Shown here piece after piece: positions 1 to 6,673 of a DNA stretch of 15,711 nucleotides. Location: assembly GCA_030605745.1 (NCBI GenBank), contig JAUWHT010000114.1, forward strand, positions 1 to 15,711. Reading direction: 5' to 3'. This stretch comes from Pirellulales bacterium (GTDB lineage Bacteria > Planctomycetota > Planctomycetia > Pirellulales > Thermoguttaceae). Every line of letters begins with the position of its first letter. Positions within the stretch are counted from its first letter, which is position 1. Under the pieces are notes generated by a model. It had not been told where the DNA came from and did no database searches. It saw nothing but the letters and a program-made list of their open reading frames with translations. The position numbers were made by a program, and so were the translations under genes.

Positions 1-18
1 TCCTGTAGTAAGCTGCAT
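1..18 (-). CDS. Start of a gene running off the left edge (partial)
   Basis: Only six codons are visible (Met-Gln-Leu-Thr-Thr-Gly), so the product cannot be named. The case for a real gene is the ribosome-binding site: a full AAGGAGG (complement of 26-32) lies 7 nt before the ATG at 18-16. The gene would lie downstream of the ECF sigma factor on the same strand, a place where an anti-sigma factor or target gene often sits, but nothing visible shows which. Confidence 0.5.
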
Positions 19-152
19 GGGTCGGCCTCCTTGCCTGCGGGAATGTTTTGTGACGGTTGAATCACATGCTATCCCAAATTGGCCTGGAGGCCGATACCAT
101 TTCAGCTACATTTCGAGCCCGAAAATGTGCAAAACTTGAAACGATATCGGCG

Positions 153-231
153 TTTAGCCGGCGGGCTTGCCCGCCGTGTTGCGCACTGGGATTGTCACGG
201 AAACTCGCGGCGGGCAAGCCCGCCGGCTAAA
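153..231. repeat. Inverted-repeat element, family A, copy 1
   Basis: Two 24-bp arms (153-176 and 208-231) are exact reverse complements, starting TTTAGCCGGCGGGC. Each arm is itself a near palindrome with a short loop. The element lies directly against the TAG stop (234-232) of the sigma factor gene, and the stop reads as part of the TAGTTTAGCC edge shared with the two other copies at 3858-3978 and 10816-10903. It could act as a terminator or mRNA-stabilising hairpin, although no T-tract follows it. The flanking sequence of this 213-bp gap (19-231) holds no other gene that I can see. Confidence 0.9.
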
Positions 232-795
232 CTAAGCCTCGTCGATCATCAACACTTCTTTGAGTTCTTCTCGCAGTTGCAATCGTGCCCGATGCAATCG
301 GCTGCGGACGGTTCCTATCGGCACCTCGAGGATCTCGGCGATGGTTTCATAGCAACAGCCGTCGATCTCCCGGAGCACGAGCACCGCGCGGTGTTCGTCG
401 CCCAGCCTGTCGATGGCCTGCCGCACCTGCTGGCGACATTCGTCTCGTTCGACTGTTTCGGTTGGTCCGTCTGCGTGGTCTATCGGTTCCAGGCCGCTTG
501 TCTCCCGGACATGCTCGACCGACAAGGTCGGCCGTTTGCGTCGCCGGTGGCTGGCCGCCACATTCAGCGCGATCCGGTACAACCAGGTATAAAAGGCACT
601 GGAGCCTTGGAACGTGTCCAACTTGAGGAACGCCTGAACAAAGGCGTCCTGGACCACGTCCTGAGCGTCCTCGGCGTTGCCGGCCACGTGCACAACGGTG
701 TTGTAGAGCCGATCCTGGTACTTCTCGACCAGTTGGCCGAACGCCGCCGAGTGACCCGCCAGGGTCTCGTCAATCAGTTGGGCGTCGTCGCTCAC
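232..795 (-). CDS. ECF-type RNA polymerase sigma factor
   Basis: This is a sigma-70 family factor of the extracytoplasmic-function group, which directs RNA polymerase to a dedicated promoter set. From the GTG start it is 187 aa, normal for the group. Region 2 lies at about residues 19-62 (FGQLVEKYQDRLYN, then DAQDVVQDAFVQAF). Region 4 lies at about 127-178, with the helix-turn-helix in YETIAEILEVPIGTVRSRLH. The frame stays open upstream to 939, but that would overlap the divergent amidotransferase gene. A TTGACA/GATGAT promoter-like pair at 870-842 overlaps the upstream ATG codons at 846-841, so I chose GTG 795; its Shine-Dalgarno is weak. No anti-sigma gene is visible, although the gene starting at 18 could be one. 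The stop codon touches a family A repeat. Family is certain; regulon and exact start are not. Confidence 0.93.
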   Translation of the reverse strand: MSDDAQLIDETLAGHSAAFGQLVEKYQDRLYNTVVHVAGNAEDAQDVVQDAFVQAFLKLDTFQGSSAFYTWLYRIALNVAASHRRRKRPTLSVEHVRETSGLEPIDHADGPTETVERDECRQQVRQAIDRLGDEHRAVLVLREIDGCCYETIAEILEVPIGTVRSRLHRARLQLREELKEVLMIDEA

Positions 796-841
796 ATCAG
801 GCTCGTAGTTTTGGACGCGCCGGAGGGGCCAAGAGTTCCCC

Positions 842-870
842 ATCATCCCTATTGGAGGAGCGGGTGTCAA
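842..870 (-). promoter_or_regulatory. Candidate promoter of the sigma factor gene
   Basis: On the minus strand TTGACA (870-865, 6/6 to consensus) is followed after 17 nt by GATGAT (847-842, 4/6). Transcription would begin near 835, which leaves GTG 795 as the first sensible start of the sigma gene. The same short region must also hold the promoter of the divergent amidotransferase gene; a weak TACACT at 888-893 is the best plus-strand candidate. Confidence 0.45.
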
Positions 871-919
871 ACCCCCCTGGGACCGTGTACACTGAGCATG
901 GTTTGGGGAAAGGCATTCT

Positions 920-1504
<585 letters not shown>

Positions 1505-1544
1505 ACGCTAAGCCGCAAGCGGCTGCCCAGCTTGACTTGTGGTG

Positions 1545-1573
1545 TTTTCAATTGTGGGCGGGGATGGTATATT
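1545..1573 (+). promoter_or_regulatory. Candidate promoter of the DUF4160-DUF2442 pair
   Basis: TTTTCA (1545-1550, 4/6) is followed after 17 nt by TATATT (1568-1573, 5/6), 35 nt before the ATG at 1609. A short GC hairpin (AGCCGC-AA-GCGGCT, 1511-1524) just after the amidotransferase stop could separate the two units, but it has no T-tract. Confidence 0.5.
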
Positions 1574-1608
1574 TGCTGGTAGAGTTACTGTGGCGAGAAA
1601 TACTTGCG

Positions 1609-1860
1609 ATGCCGACCATATTCCGACACAAGGGTTATCGCTTTTTCTTTTTTTCCAACGAGGGTTCGCCACCGGAGCCGCCACACGTACATATTCGTCA
1701 TGGCGAACGGGTGGCCAAGTTCTGGCTTGTGCCGGAGGTAGCGCTGGCCGGTGCGTGGTGCATGTCCTCGACAGAGTTGAATCAGTTGCGGAAAATCGTG
1801 CAAGAGAAGCGTGATGAATTTGAAAGGGCGTGGCATGAACACTTGGCACGATCTGCCTAG
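1609..1860 (+). CDS. DUF4160 family protein
   Basis: This small protein of 83 aa matches the DUF4160 pattern as I remember it: MPTI at the start, then YRFFFFSNEG (10-19), PPHVH (24-28), AKFWL (36-40) and a C-terminal helix with WHEH. No biochemical function is established for the family to my knowledge. I chose ATG 1609 because the family begins with MPTI, although the frame is open further upstream; the Shine-Dalgarno is weak. The gene overlaps the DUF2442 gene by 26 nt. Such DUF4160-DUF2442 pairs occur in many bacteria and resemble toxin-antitoxin or other two-part accessory modules in layout; that role is inference. The base composition is less GC-rich than the neighbours, which fits acquisition by transfer. 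Confidence 0.85.
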   Translation: MPTIFRHKGYRFFFFSNEGSPPEPPHVHIRHGERVAKFWLVPEVALAGAWCMSSTELNQLRKIVQEKRDEFERAWHEHLARSA

Positions 1861-2092
1861 GGCCCAGCGGATTTGGTTCGACGAGGACAATCTCTGGGTA
1901 GAGTTGGCCGATGGCCGACAAGTAGGTGTCCCACTGGCGTATTTTCCCCGGCTGCTGAAGGGTAGCCCTGAACAGCGGGTAAGGTACGAAATGAGCGGCG
2001 GGGGAACTGGCCTTCACTGGGAGGAACTCGATGAAGACCTCAGCGTTCCCGGCCTGCTTGCGGGGGTCGCCCGGCAGGAGGCCACCGCATAA
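1835..2092 (+). CDS. DUF2442 family protein, partner of the DUF4160 gene
   Basis: An 85-aa protein with the DUF2442 layout: strand pair with ELADGRQVGVPLAYFPRLL (23-41), EQRVRYE (46-52), then GLHWEELDEDLSVPGLLAG (59-77). The function is not known; some members are annotated as DNA-binding or antitoxin-like. ATG 1835 is preferred because GAAAGGG lies 6 nt before it; ATG 1814 in the same frame is an alternative. Its start lies inside the end of the upstream gene, so the two are probably translationally coupled, with this one as the second member. The lnt start is 68 bp downstream on the same strand. Confidence 0.85.
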   Translation: MNTWHDLPRAQRIWFDEDNLWVELADGRQVGVPLAYFPRLLKGSPEQRVRYEMSGGGTGLHWEELDEDLSVPGLLAGVARQEATA

Positions 2093-2160
2093 CGCCTAAC
2101 GGCCAGTGCGACTAACCTTTTTCACAGCGGAAAACGTCCGATTCGGCATACGCTCAGGCC

Positions 2161-3804
2161 ATGCCGCCGAGAATCCACAATTGGTACCACTCCACCTTCG
2201 GATACGCCCTTGCCGGGGCGGTTGTGCTTTGGGCGGCGCTGCCGCCGTTGGATCTTTGGTTGCTGGGCTGGACCGCGCCGGTGTGGTGGGTGCTGTTGAT
2301 CCGGCAAGAGCATCTTGGCGGCCGCCGCCCGTATGGTGCGCTCTGGCTGGCTGGGTTCCTGTTTTGGCTGGCCGTGCTGCACTGGCTGCGGCTGCCGCAC
2401 CCGGCCACCAGCCTGGGCTGGGTCGCCTTGTCGTTCTACTTTGCTTTCTATCTGCCGATGTTTGTGGGCCTTTCGCGCGTGGCCGTGCACCGGCTCCGTG
2501 TGCCGGTGATCCTGGCCGCGCCGATCGTGTGGACCGGCCTGGAACTCGCCCGCGGACACCTCCTGACCGGAATGACCATGGCCAGCCTGGGCCATACCCA
2601 ATACCGGTGGATCACGTTGGTCCAGCTTAGCGATCTGGCGGGGGCCTACGGCGTGAGCTTCGTTGTGATGCTGGTGGCGGCCTGCCTGGCGCGGATGATC
2701 CGGTGCAACGGCTGGCCTCTGGCCGTTTGGCCGCTGGTGCCAGCCGTGGCGGTGCTGGCTGCGACACTGCTCTACGGACACTTGCGCATGTCGGGCGATT
2801 ACACCATGCCCGGCGCCCGAATCGCGCTGATCCAAGGCTCCATCGACACGAAGTTGAAAGAAGGTCCCGGCAAGCGCGGGTTCATCTTCCGACACTACTG
2901 CGAACTCTCCCAACAGGCGGTCCGGCAGTATGCAGAACTCGATCTGGTCGTTTGGCCTGAGACGATGTTCCGCGAACCCCTGATTACCTATCAGCAGAAC
3001 GCCCGCAAGCCCGAACTGTTCAAAGACTGGTCCCAAGGACAGTTCCAACGGGCGATTGGGCAGAGCGCCCGGCGATCCCGGCAGGCAATGGGTAAGCTGG
3101 CCCGGGCGCTGGACGTCCCGCTTGTGCTGGGCGTCGATCACCATTATTTCGGACCGGAAGGGATGCAGTTGTTCAATTCGGCCGCGCTGGTCAGCCGCGA
3201 AGGGAAACTGGTGCCGCCGGTCTACAACAAGATTCACTTGGTGATGTTCGGTGAGTACGTACCGTTTGCCGGGTACTTCCCTTGCCTTCAACGGCTCACT
3301 CCGCTGCCGGTGAGCCTCACGGCGGGCGACGAACCGGTGTCGTTCGACGTGGCCGGGCTGCGGATCGCGCCGAACATCTGCTACGAGACCGTGCTGCCGC
3401 ACGTCATCCGCCGGCAGGTGAACATCCTCCGCGCGGGTGGTGCCGAGCCGGACGTACTGGTGAACCTGACCAACGACGGTTGGTTCTGGGGTTCCAGCGA
3501 GTTGGACATGCACCTGATTTGTGGGGTATTTCGAGCGGTGGAGTGTCGCAAGCCGCTGTTGATTGCGGCGAACACCGGCTTCTCGGCGTGGATTGACGGC
3601 GACGGCCGGATCCTTCGGCGGGGCCGCCGACGGGCCACGGATATTATCTTGGCCGAGGTCCGTCCGGACCGCCGGGGCAGTTGGTACCTCAGGCACGGCG
3701 ATTGGCCGGCCGGAATCTGCCTGGTGGCATGCGTGTTGCTTGCTGTGCTCGGTTGCTGGGCCCCTATCCCGGATTATTCACGTGCGTCGCGATTGTCAAC
3801 GTAA
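2161..3804 (+). CDS. lnt: Apolipoprotein N-acyltransferase
   Basis: Lnt adds the third acyl chain to the N-terminal cysteine of lipoproteins at the cytoplasmic membrane, using phospholipid as donor. The 547-aa protein has several N-terminal membrane segments (about residues 15-205) and then a nitrilase-like domain facing the periplasm. The Glu-Lys-Cys catalytic triad is visible: Glu267 in VVWPETM, Lys357 in YNKIHLVMFGEYVPF and Cys407 in PNICYE. LTNDGWFWGSSELDMH (436-451) and FRAVECRKPLLIAANTGFSA (457-476) are also conserved. A last membrane segment is at about 515-533. The start has only a weak Shine-Dalgarno, but the frame and N-terminal helix fit it. It stands apart from the usual partners (no ybeX or lgt in view). 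Identification is secure; it implies lipoprotein maturation in a cell with a Gram-negative type envelope. Confidence 0.95.
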   Translation: MPPRIHNWYHSTFGYALAGAVVLWAALPPLDLWLLGWTAPVWWVLLIRQEHLGGRRPYGALWLAGFLFWLAVLHWLRLPHPATSLGWVALSFYFAFYLPMFVGLSRVAVHRLRVPVILAAPIVWTGLELARGHLLTGMTMASLGHTQYRWITLVQLSDLAGAYGVSFVVMLVAACLARMIRCNGWPLAVWPLVPAVAVLAATLLYGHLRMSGDYTMPGARIALIQGSIDTKLKEGPGKRGFIFRHYCELSQQAVRQYAELDLVVWPETMFREPLITYQQNARKPELFKDWSQGQFQRAIGQSARRSRQAMGKLARALDVPLVLGVDHHYFGPEGMQLFNSAALVSREGKLVPPVYNKIHLVMFGEYVPFAGYFPCLQRLTPLPVSLTAGDEPVSFDVAGLRIAPNICYETVLPHVIRRQVNILRAGGAEPDVLVNLTNDGWFWGSSELDMHLICGVFRAVECRKPLLIAANTGFSAWIDGDGRILRRGRRRATDIILAEVRPDRRGSWYLRHGDWPAGICLVACVLLAVLGCWAPIPDYSRASRLST

Positions 3805-3857
3805 CACATTGTAGCAGAATGAGTTGCACACATATACCCCAATGGTGCTATGCGCAT

Positions 3858-3978
3858 GTAGTTTAGCCGCCGGGCTTGCCCGGCGCGTTGTCTACCCCAT
3901 CGGGGCGGCAGTTCAACTGCCGTCCCAGCACAGGATTTGCTCCAGGACCAACGCGCCGGGCAAGCCCGGCGGCTAAAC
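3858..3978. repeat. Inverted-repeat element, family A, copy 2
   Basis: Two 30-bp arms (3861-3890 and 3949-3978) are exact reverse complements. Each arm contains the perfect palindrome CGCCGGGC-TT-GCCCGGCG, and the left arm is preceded by GTAG. The left arm and its flank are identical to copy 3 at 10816 onward. The loop carries a second, unrelated hairpin at 3901-3927 (GGCAGTT against AACTGCC), which looks like one repeat nested in another. The element fills most of the gap after lnt (3805-3995); no gene is seen there. Confidence 0.95.
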
Positions 3979-3995
3979 AAAACGAGTCATTCTGA

Positions 3996-4025
3996 TTGAC
4001 ATGAGAAATCGGCCGGAGTTATACT
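3996..4025 (+). promoter_or_regulatory. Strong sigma-70-like promoter of the mreB cluster
   Basis: TTGACA (3996-4001, 6/6) and TATACT (4020-4025, 5/6) are separated by 18 nt. This is the best promoter match in the window. It sits between a family A repeat and the coiled-coil membrane protein gene and probably drives three genes ending with mreB. Confidence 0.75.
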
Positions 4026-4026
4026 A

Positions 4027-4048
4027 ACACTAGTGGGACACTAGTGGG
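4027..4048. repeat. Tandem 11-bp direct repeat at the transcription start
   Basis: ACACTAGTGGG occurs twice head to tail (4027-4037, 4038-4048), each unit containing the palindrome CACTAGTG. The pair begins one base after the -10 element and covers the expected transcription start. Two palindromes one helical turn apart at this place would suit a repressor operator; that role is inference. Confidence 0.75.
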
Positions 4049-4102
4049 GCAGGTCCAAAGGTGAGGGTCCGTAGTCTGCGTCAAACAATGAAGAGGTCCC
4101 AA

Positions 4103-4975
4103 ATGAACCTCGTGGGCAAGATTTTTGTAGTGCTGATTTTCGTCATGAGCCTGGTCTTCATGTCGTTTGCCGTGGCCGTGTACGCCACACACAAGAACTG
4201 GAAGGACGTGGTCACGACGACCAGAGAGGAGGCGACCCGCGAGAAGCCGCTCGGCCTGATGTACCAGTTGGAGGACACCCGGACACGCAACCAGGAACTC
4301 AAGGACCAGCGAGACAAGCTGCAACAGGACGTGGATGCTGAAAAGGCCGCGGCGATCCAGGTCCGCAGCAAATTGGAAACCGAAAGGGACTTGCTCAAGC
4401 AAGAACTCCAAGAGAAAGAGCAGAGTCTGGCCAAGCACATCGAGGCCCAGCGCGAGGCCGTCGCCGCCATGAACGCCACCCAGGCCAATCTGGATAGGCT
4501 GGACAAAAGGGTCAAAGTGCTGGAGGGGGATATCGACCAGGCCCACCATGACCGCGATGCGCACTTCAAGCAGGTGGTCAAACTTACCGACGAATTGCAC
4601 CAGGCGGTCAACGAACTGAAGCGGCTGAAGGCCCGACAGATCACCTTGGTTGCCGATCTGGCCAAGGCCGAGAATGTGTTGCGGCATTTCGGCAGGACAA
4701 AGGACGAGAATATCTCCGGCGAGCCGCCGCAGGTGGACGGTGTCGTGCTGGCCACACCGCGACCCGACCTGATCGAAATCTCCATCGGCTCCGACGACGG
4801 ACTGCTGAAAGGACACCGCCTCGAGGTCGTCCGGCTCACCGGCGGTGCAAGAACCTACGTCGGCCGTATCGAAGTCGTCAGAACTTATCCCGACAAAGCG
4901 GTTTGCAGGATTATCCCCGAATTCCGTAAAAGCCAAACGCAGAGGGGCGATCGTGTGGTCAGCAAAATCCAGTAA
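4103..4975 (+). CDS. Coiled-coil membrane protein with MreC-like layout
   Basis: I do not recognise a named family with certainty. The 290-aa protein has one N-terminal membrane segment (about 5-28, hydrophobic with a positive end), a long charged coiled coil (about 52-195) and a C-terminal beta-rich domain (about 208-290). That domain contains IEISIGSDDGLLKGHRLEVV and later YVGRIEVV. This order, and the GSDDG-LLKG pattern, resembles MreC, the periplasmic scaffold of the rod complex, whose gene normally lies beside mreB. Similar proteins are, as I recall, common in planctomycetes as hypotheticals. I chose ATG 4103 because AAGAGG lies 6 nt upstream; ATG 4088 or 4061 would place that site inside the gene. 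The end overlaps the next gene by 23 nt. The function in cell shape is inferred from layout and neighbours only. Confidence 0.85.
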   Translation: MNLVGKIFVVLIFVMSLVFMSFAVAVYATHKNWKDVVTTTREEATREKPLGLMYQLEDTRTRNQELKDQRDKLQQDVDAEKAAAIQVRSKLETERDLLKQELQEKEQSLAKHIEAQREAVAAMNATQANLDRLDKRVKVLEGDIDQAHHDRDAHFKQVVKLTDELHQAVNELKRLKARQITLVADLAKAENVLRHFGRTKDENISGEPPQVDGVVLATPRPDLIEISIGSDDGLLKGHRLEVVRLTGGARTYVGRIEVVRTYPDKAVCRIIPEFRKSQTQRGDRVVSKIQ

Positions 4976-5282
4976 ACAACCGGGCGGACCGTACCGAAAG
5001 CCCCGGGCGGATATCTATACTATCCTGCTCATCATCGCGCTGATCGCGCTGCTGCTGGGGATACTCTTCCTGTACTTCGAGATGGGCATGTACGATTTCG
5101 ACCTCAAGGGCGGACCCTCGTTAGTGGATAGTGGACATGGGAGAGTGGATAGTGGACAGTGGATAGTGGATAGTAACTCTTCATCCGCGACCACTCTCCA
5201 CTCTCCACTGTCCACTACCCACTCTCCACTATCCACTATCCACTACCCACTACCAAGCACGGATGCTCCATCGACTGCTTAG
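4953..5282 (+). CDS. Small one-TM membrane protein with a repeat-derived tail
   Basis: No known family recognised. I chose GTG 4953 because AGAGGGG lies 5 nt before it, giving 109 aa. The first 20 residues are basic, residues 21-43 form one membrane segment (IYTILLIIALIALLLGILFL), and MYDFDLKGGPS follows. From Leu57 to about residue 101 the coding sequence is a dispersed repeat (5121-5253), so the tail is a low-complexity string of Val-Asp-Ser and Ser-Pro-Leu-Ser-Thr units. The gene overlaps the coiled-coil gene by 23 nt and the mreB start by 20 nt, which suggests translational coupling across all three. The natural stop was probably lost when the repeat arrived. The place in the cluster resembles that of an MreD-like partner, but it has one membrane segment, not five. 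Confidence 0.7.
   Translation: MWSAKSSKQPGGPYRKPRADIYTILLIIALIALLLGILFLYFEMGMYDFDLKGGPSLVDSGHGRVDSGQWIVDSNSSSATTLHSPLSTTHSPLSTIHYPLPSTDAPSTA
5121..5253. repeat. Repeat block of GTGGATAGTGGACA units in inverted arms, family B
   Basis: The left arm (5121-5174) is built of variants of GTGGATAGTGG and GTGGACAGTGG. The right arm (about 5189-5253) is built of the reverse complements CCACTATCCACT and CCACTCTCCACT. The spacer is about 14 nt. The whole could fold into a long imperfect hairpin. It lies inside the reading frame of the small membrane protein and ends 9 nt before the mreB start codon. Confidence 0.92.
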
Positions 5283-6312
5283 CCACTTCAGTTCCGACCT
5301 GGCGGTCGATCTGGGAACGACCAACACGCTGATCAGCGTGGTCGGCGAGGGGCTTGTGCTCGACGAACCCTCGGTGGTGGCGGTCGAGCAGGGCACCGGG
5401 CGGATCCTCTCCGGCGGTTGCGCAGTCGGTCACCTGGCCAAGCAGATGCAAGGCCGAACGCCGGACTCGATCTCCGTGGTCCGCCCGCTGCGCAACGGCG
5501 TGATCACCGACTTTGAACTCTGCGAGGCGATGCTCCGCTACTTCCTTCGCAAGGCCCAAGCGCCCAGGATGCGGCTGAGACCCCGTGTCCTGGTCGCCGT
5601 GCCCGGCTGCATCACCCCGGTGGAGAAGCGGGCTGTATTCAACAGCGTGCACCGGGCCGGTGCACGGCAGGTTTGGCTGCTTGCGGAGGCCACGGCGGCG
5701 GCGATCGGGGTCGGGCTGCCGATCGCCGAACCGGTCGCCAGTATGGTCTGCGACATCGGCGGCGGAACCACAGAGACAGCGGTGATCAGCCTGGCCGATA
5801 CCGTGGCCGCCGTGTCGATCCGAACCGGCGGCGACGCGATGGATCAGGCCATCGTCGATTACCTCCGCCGCCACTTTAGCCTGCGCGTCGGACTGCCGGC
5901 CGCCGAACGACTGCGAATCGAGCTGGGTAGCGCATATCCCCTGGAAGAAGAGCAACTCCAACAGGTCAGCGGACTGGATACCGTCAGCGGCTTGCCGCGG
6001 AAGGCCAGCATCAGCAGCGAGGAGGTCCGTCAGGCACTGGGCGATCCGCTCGGGGCGATCGTCGATGCGATCAAGGCCGCGCTCGACCGTTGCGGCCCCG
6101 ACCTGGCCGCTGACCTGATCGACAACGGCCTGGTGCTTTGCGGCGGCGGTTCGCTGCTAAAACGGATCGATCGATTCATCAGCGAGCAAATCGGTCTGCC
6201 AGTCCGCGTGGTCCCCGAGCCACTAACCGCCGTGGTCGCCGGCATGTTGATCTGCCTGGAGCATCTCGACCAGTGGCGGCACACGCTCCAGTCCAGCGAG
6301 GATGACATCTAG
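5263..6312 (+). CDS. mreB: Rod shape-determining protein of the MreB family
   Basis: MreB is a bacterial actin that polymerises on ATP at the inner face of the membrane and guides cell-wall synthesis. The 349-aa length is normal. Visible motifs are phosphate 1 DLGTTNT (16-22; DLGTANT is more usual), the inner stretch AEATAAAIG (142-150), phosphate 2 DIGGGTTE (164-171) and the adenosine motif GLVLCGGGSLLKR (about 288-300). The hydrophobic N-terminus MLHRLLSHFS fits membrane binding. No clear Shine-Dalgarno precedes ATG 5263, because a repeat block ends just upstream. Translation may depend on the overlapping upstream frame. The sequence is divergent from enterobacterial MreB, and mreC/mreD in their usual form are absent; the two upstream genes may fill those places. 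Confidence 0.92.
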   Translation: MLHRLLSHFSSDLAVDLGTTNTLISVVGEGLVLDEPSVVAVEQGTGRILSGGCAVGHLAKQMQGRTPDSISVVRPLRNGVITDFELCEAMLRYFLRKAQAPRMRLRPRVLVAVPGCITPVEKRAVFNSVHRAGARQVWLLAEATAAAIGVGLPIAEPVASMVCDIGGGTTETAVISLADTVAAVSIRTGGDAMDQAIVDYLRRHFSLRVGLPAAERLRIELGSAYPLEEEQLQQVSGLDTVSGLPRKASISSEEVRQALGDPLGAIVDAIKAALDRCGPDLAADLIDNGLVLCGGGSLLKRIDRFISEQIGLPVRVVPEPLTAVVAGMLICLEHLDQWRHTLQSSEDDI

Positions 6313-6314
6313 GT

Positions 6315-6340
6315 AATTGAAAATTGAGAATTGAAAATTG
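6315..6340. repeat. Short AT-rich repeat, AATTGAAAATTGAGAATTG, family C
   Basis: Three copies of a GAAAATTG/GAGAATTG unit lie in tandem 2 bp after the mreB stop. The low GC content contrasts sharply with the surrounding sequence. It is probably a small dispersed repeat or its remnant. Confidence 0.6.
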
Positions 6341-6481
6341 GCTCGATTCGCGGCGGTGGTTGCGGATATGTCTGGCGGGGTTCGCGGTGTGCCACTGCAC
6401 ACTGTTTCGGGACGTCCCGGGTTGGTGACACAATACGGCTAAGGGCCCGCGCACAAATAACTTGTACGAATTCCACCAAGA
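6341..6481. other. Gap between mreB and the decarboxylase gene: hairpins, no gene
   Basis: No convincing gene is seen. The stretch holds a hairpin GTGTGC-CACT-GCACAC (6387-6402), a 12-bp palindrome CGGGACGTCCCG (6408-6419) and an atypical AT-rich piece near 6455-6470. A plus-strand frame crosses the gap, but it has no ribosome-binding site and would overlap the next gene in another frame. Confidence 0.5.
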
Positions 6482-6557
6482 GTGGCACGTCCCTGAGCGC
6501 AGCGAAGGGCGTGTTTGGGGCACCTTGCCACGCCCTTCGTTCCTCAGGGCGTGCCAC
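6482..6557. repeat. Inverted repeat, family D
   Basis: The arms GTGGCACG...GAAGGGCGTG (6482-6513) and CACGCCCTTC...CGTGCCAC (6529-6557) are reverse complements except around one central indel. The loop is 15 nt. It lies about 60 nt upstream of the candidate promoter of the decarboxylase gene and may end transcription from mreB. Confidence 0.88.
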
Positions 6558-6614
6558 CAATTTGTACAGCTTATTTCTGTATTTATGTGAAAACGACTTC
6601 AATCTCAATCTGTC

Positions 6615-6643
6615 TTGTCGATCCTCGGCAAGTCAGCTAGAAT
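6615..6643 (+). promoter_or_regulatory. Candidate promoter of glutamate decarboxylase
   Basis: TTGTCG (6615-6620, 4/6) is followed after 17 nt by TAGAAT (6638-6643, 5/6), 30 nt before the ATG. The next 23 nt look like an untranslated leader with GGAG at 6663-6666. Confidence 0.6.
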
Positions 6644-6673
6644 TCGCTGTTCTATTCCAAATGGAGCACGCTC

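Noticed and set aside
2122..3696. Long open frame (524 codons) on the minus strand opposite lnt
   Set aside because: It is an antisense shadow of a GC-rich gene: low-complexity, Arg/Gln/His-rich translation with no motif, while the plus strand has an intact Lnt with its catalytic triad.
3861..3978. Simple rho-independent terminator of lnt
   Set aside because: The hairpins are strong but lack a T-tract, and near-identical copies elsewhere mark it as a dispersed element; a terminator effect is still possible.
4019..4936. Minus-strand frame of 305 codons opposite the coiled-coil gene
   Set aside because: It is a shadow of the repetitive coiled-coil codons; the promoter, ribosome-binding site and TM all support the plus strand.
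5121..5253. Possible CRISPR-like or VNTR array
   Set aside because: Units are short, degenerate and in two opposite orientations with no unique spacers; it is an inverted repeat block.
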